Translations under genes and position numbers: made by a program
The notes under the pieces: generated by a model
Database searches by the model: none
What the model saw: only the letters and a program-made list of their open reading frames with translations
Told to the model about the DNA's origin: nothing
Shown: in pieces, positions 5,581 to 6,911 of the stretch
How positions within the stretch are numbered: the stretch's first letter is position 1
Layout of the letters: every line of letters starts with the position of its first letter
DNA from: Prevotella sp. UBA2456
Lineage (GTDB): Bacteria > Bacteroidota > Bacteroidia > Bacteroidales > Bacteroidaceae
NCBI GenBank assembly: GCA_002342415.1
Contig: DDPY01000013.1
Location: 16,959 to 23,869 of the forward strand
Length of the DNA stretch: 6,911 bases
Direction of reading: 5' to 3'

Positions 5581-5915
5581 GACAAGCACAGATTTATCGA
5601 AAGGATGCCCTTGCTGGCATCTTGACAGAAGATGGCGGCGAATACCGTTTCTGTTATGATGAAGCGTATCTCAAACGTGAAGATGCGCAGCCTGTAAGTC
5701 TGACACTCCCATTACAGACGGAGGCATTTGTAAGCCCTGTGCTGTTCCCGTTCTTCGACGGGTTGATACCAGAAGGATGGCTACTTGACGTGGCACTTCG
5801 CAATACTGACATCAGCATTCTTGACCGTATGTCGCTATTATTGTTATGCTGTAAGGAGTGTATCGGTTCTGTCAGTGTAGTGCCTATAAATAAGGAAGGA
5901 GGCGACAATGTGTAA
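5577..5915 (+). CDS. hipS: HipS-like protein: separate HipA N-terminal subdomain
   Basis: This 112-residue protein matches the N-terminal subdomain of HipA (PF13657 type), here an independent gene. The opening AQIYRKDALAGILTEDGGEYRFCYD, SLTLPL (41-46), FPFFDGLIPEGWLL (57-70) and CIGSVSVVP (94-102) are the usual landmarks. In the characterised E. coli HipBST system, HipS rather than HipB is the antitoxin and places a tryptophan into the kinase active site. W68 in PEGW sits at about the same position as that tryptophan (W65). By analogy this protein may neutralise the downstream kinase. It overlaps hipB by 4 bp and the kinase gene by 8 bp, consistent with equimolar, coupled production. Confidence 0.8.
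   Translation: MRQAQIYRKDALAGILTEDGGEYRFCYDEAYLKREDAQPVSLTLPLQTEAFVSPVLFPFFDGLIPEGWLLDVALRNTDISILDRMSLLLLCCKECIGSVSVVPINKEGGDNV
5896..5902 (+). promoter_or_regulatory. Strong Shine-Dalgarno for the HipT-like gene
   Basis: AAGGAGG lies 5 bp before the ATG at 5908, inside the end of the HipS-like gene. Such a strong site is uncommon in Bacteroidota and supports 5908 as a true separate start rather than a frameshifted continuation of one HipA gene. Confidence 0.6.
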
Positions 5916-6837
5916 ATGTCTGTATTGCTATAAGGAATTGAAAGAAGGTCAGAAAGACTTTCATCCAAGTTGTGCCCGAAATTTCTTTGGAACAAAGGAT
6001 GTTCCCTTGCTGGAGTACAAACATGAAGAGCTCGACCAATTAGCCGAGCAGGTAATTCGTGCTCAAACATCTCTGACAGGCGTTCAACCCAAATTGTCTC
6101 TGAACCTCGACAGACACGATGGCTGTAGCCGACTGACTATCGTAGGACTTTGGGGAGATTATATCTTCAAGCCACAAACGGAGAGTTACGTGCAGTTGCC
6201 CGAAAATGAGGACTTAACGATGCACCTTGCGGAAGCCGCAAAGATTAGTGTGGTGCCTCATAGCCTTATTCGTTTGGCTGATGGAAAACTTGGGTACATC
6301 ACAAAGCGTATTGACCGCCAAGAAAATGGCGAGAAGATAGACATGGAGGATATGTGTCAACTCACGCTACACCCTACGGAGTATAAGTACAAAGGATCGC
6401 ATGAGCAGATAGCAAAGACAATCTTGCAGTACAGCAACACACCAAAACTTGACCTTACGAATTACATGCAGTTGCTGCTCTTCTGTTTTGTCACAGGCAA
6501 CAACGACATGCACCTGAAAAACTTCTCGCTCTATCGTCCTTCCGAGGGCTATCAACTCACTCCTGCTTATGACCTCCTCAATGTCGCCATTGCCAATCCG
6601 AAGGACAAGGAGGAATTGGCACTTACTCTTGTGGGAAAGAAAGCGAAACTCCGTTTGGCAGACTTTCTTAATGCTGCAAAGACAATGAGACTGGAAGAAA
6701 ATGTAGTACAGCGTCTCGTCGCAGGGCTTCATAAGGTGTTTCCCAAATGGCAACAGCTTATAAAAGATTCCTTCCTCAGTGATGACCAGAAACAAGCGTA
6801 TGAAGAACTTATAGTTTCCAGATTGGATAGGTTGTAG
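5908..6837 (+). CDS. hipT: HipT-like Ser/Thr kinase toxin (HipA C-terminal core)
   Basis: This 309-residue kinase toxin belongs to the HipA family, whose known members phosphorylate aminoacyl-tRNA synthetases (GltX for HipA, TrpS for HipT) and arrest translation. Its own target is unknown. The N-terminus carries C4-x2-C7 and H19-x2-C22, a zinc-finger-like module. TSLTGVQPKLSL (54-65) is the glycine-rich loop; S55 and T57 fall where HipT has its two autophosphorylated serines. FKPQ (87-90) follows. The catalytic loop GNNDMHLKN (197-205; D200, K204, N205) and AYDLLN (D222) are intact, so activity is likely. It overlaps the HipS-like gene by 8 bp and ends 37 bp before REP copy 4. The N-terminal HipA subdomain is absent and supplied in trans. 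Base composition is less AT-rich than the restriction operon. Confidence 0.88.
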   Translation: MCKCLYCYKELKEGQKDFHPSCARNFFGTKDVPLLEYKHEELDQLAEQVIRAQTSLTGVQPKLSLNLDRHDGCSRLTIVGLWGDYIFKPQTESYVQLPENEDLTMHLAEAAKISVVPHSLIRLADGKLGYITKRIDRQENGEKIDMEDMCQLTLHPTEYKYKGSHEQIAKTILQYSNTPKLDLTNYMQLLLFCFVTGNNDMHLKNFSLYRPSEGYQLTPAYDLLNVAIANPKDKEELALTLVGKKAKLRLADFLNAAKTMRLEENVVQRLVAGLHKVFPKWQQLIKDSFLSDDQKQAYEELIVSRLDRL

Positions 6838-6847
6838 ATACAAACTC

Positions 6848-6866
6848 GAGTATGATTTTCATACTC
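6848..6866 (+). terminator. Small hairpin after the hip operon
   Basis: GAGTATGA (6848-6855) and TCATACTC (6859-6866) form a perfect 8-bp stem with a 3-nt TTT loop, 11 bp after the stop codon. No T run follows, so it may be a weak terminator or a 3'-end stabiliser. Confidence 0.4.
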
Positions 6867-6873
6867 TACCAAA

Positions 6874-6892
6874 GGGAGCACAGGGGACTGGT
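6874..6892 (+). repeat. REP-like repeat, copy 4 (short form)
   Basis: This copy is identical over 19 bp to the one at 581-599. It lies just beyond the hip operon, in the same orientation as the other three. As in copy 1, the right half (ACTTGTCTCAC) is missing; the DNA continues ATGAAGTGAAC instead. Confidence 0.85.
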
Positions 6893-6911
6893 ATGAAGTG
6901 AACCCCAAAGT

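Noticed and set aside
5654..6070. Minus-strand ORF opposite the hip genes, and other antisense ORFs in the window
   Set aside because: They lie opposite strongly supported genes and show no recognisable domain; they are frame shadows.
5577..6837. HipA broken by a frameshift into two genes
   Set aside because: The second gene has its own AAGGAGG site, a conserved-looking zinc-finger start, and lies in the HipBST order with short overlaps. All kinase motifs are intact, so a natural split is more likely.

Overview
The window looks like a chromosomal accessory (defence) region of a Bacteroidota bacterium, most likely a gut Bacteroidales such as Prevotella or Bacteroides. The basis is promoters of the TTTG / 19 bp / TAnnTTTG type, generally weak Shine-Dalgarno sites, AT-rich DNA, and protein families typical of that phylum. 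The genus is an inference.

Bases 1-381 hold no gene I can support. They contain a 22-bp-arm AT palindrome flanked by CGTACTT repeats on the left and their inverse on the right. Bases 383-804 are a scrapyard. A 96-bp promoter-plus-leader unit is present twice (383-478 and 678-773). Between the copies lies a GC-rich fossil of a type I methylase (HsdM motif I, 497-580). The second leader is fused in frame to the C-terminal half of an XRE/Cro regulator (ORF 707-913).

Bases 936-5078 are a tightly overlapping four-gene Type II restriction-modification operon. It encodes a gamma-class TaqI-like adenine methylase (M1), two paralogous PD-(D/E)xK-like restriction subunits (R1, shortened, and R2, full length), and a beta-class DPPY methylase (M2). 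Two methylases plus two related nuclease subunits suggest a heteromeric enzyme for an asymmetric site. R1 lacks the C-terminal half present in R2.

Bases 5377-6837 are a three-gene split-HipA toxin-antitoxin operon with the HipBST layout. HipB is the DNA-binding protein, HipS the separate N-terminal HipA lobe, and HipT the kinase core carrying a zinc-finger-like N-terminus. Two 19-bp direct repeats upstream of hipB are candidate operators.

The most unusual feature is a repeat beginning GGAGCACAGG that occurs four times in the same orientation (581, 775, 5163, 6874). It lies at the boundaries of the methylase fossil, the restriction-modification operon and the hip operon, so the region reads as defence cassettes punctuated by one REP-like element. 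Two copies extend to 30 bp and can fold, and their single difference turns a G-T pair into A-T in the stem.
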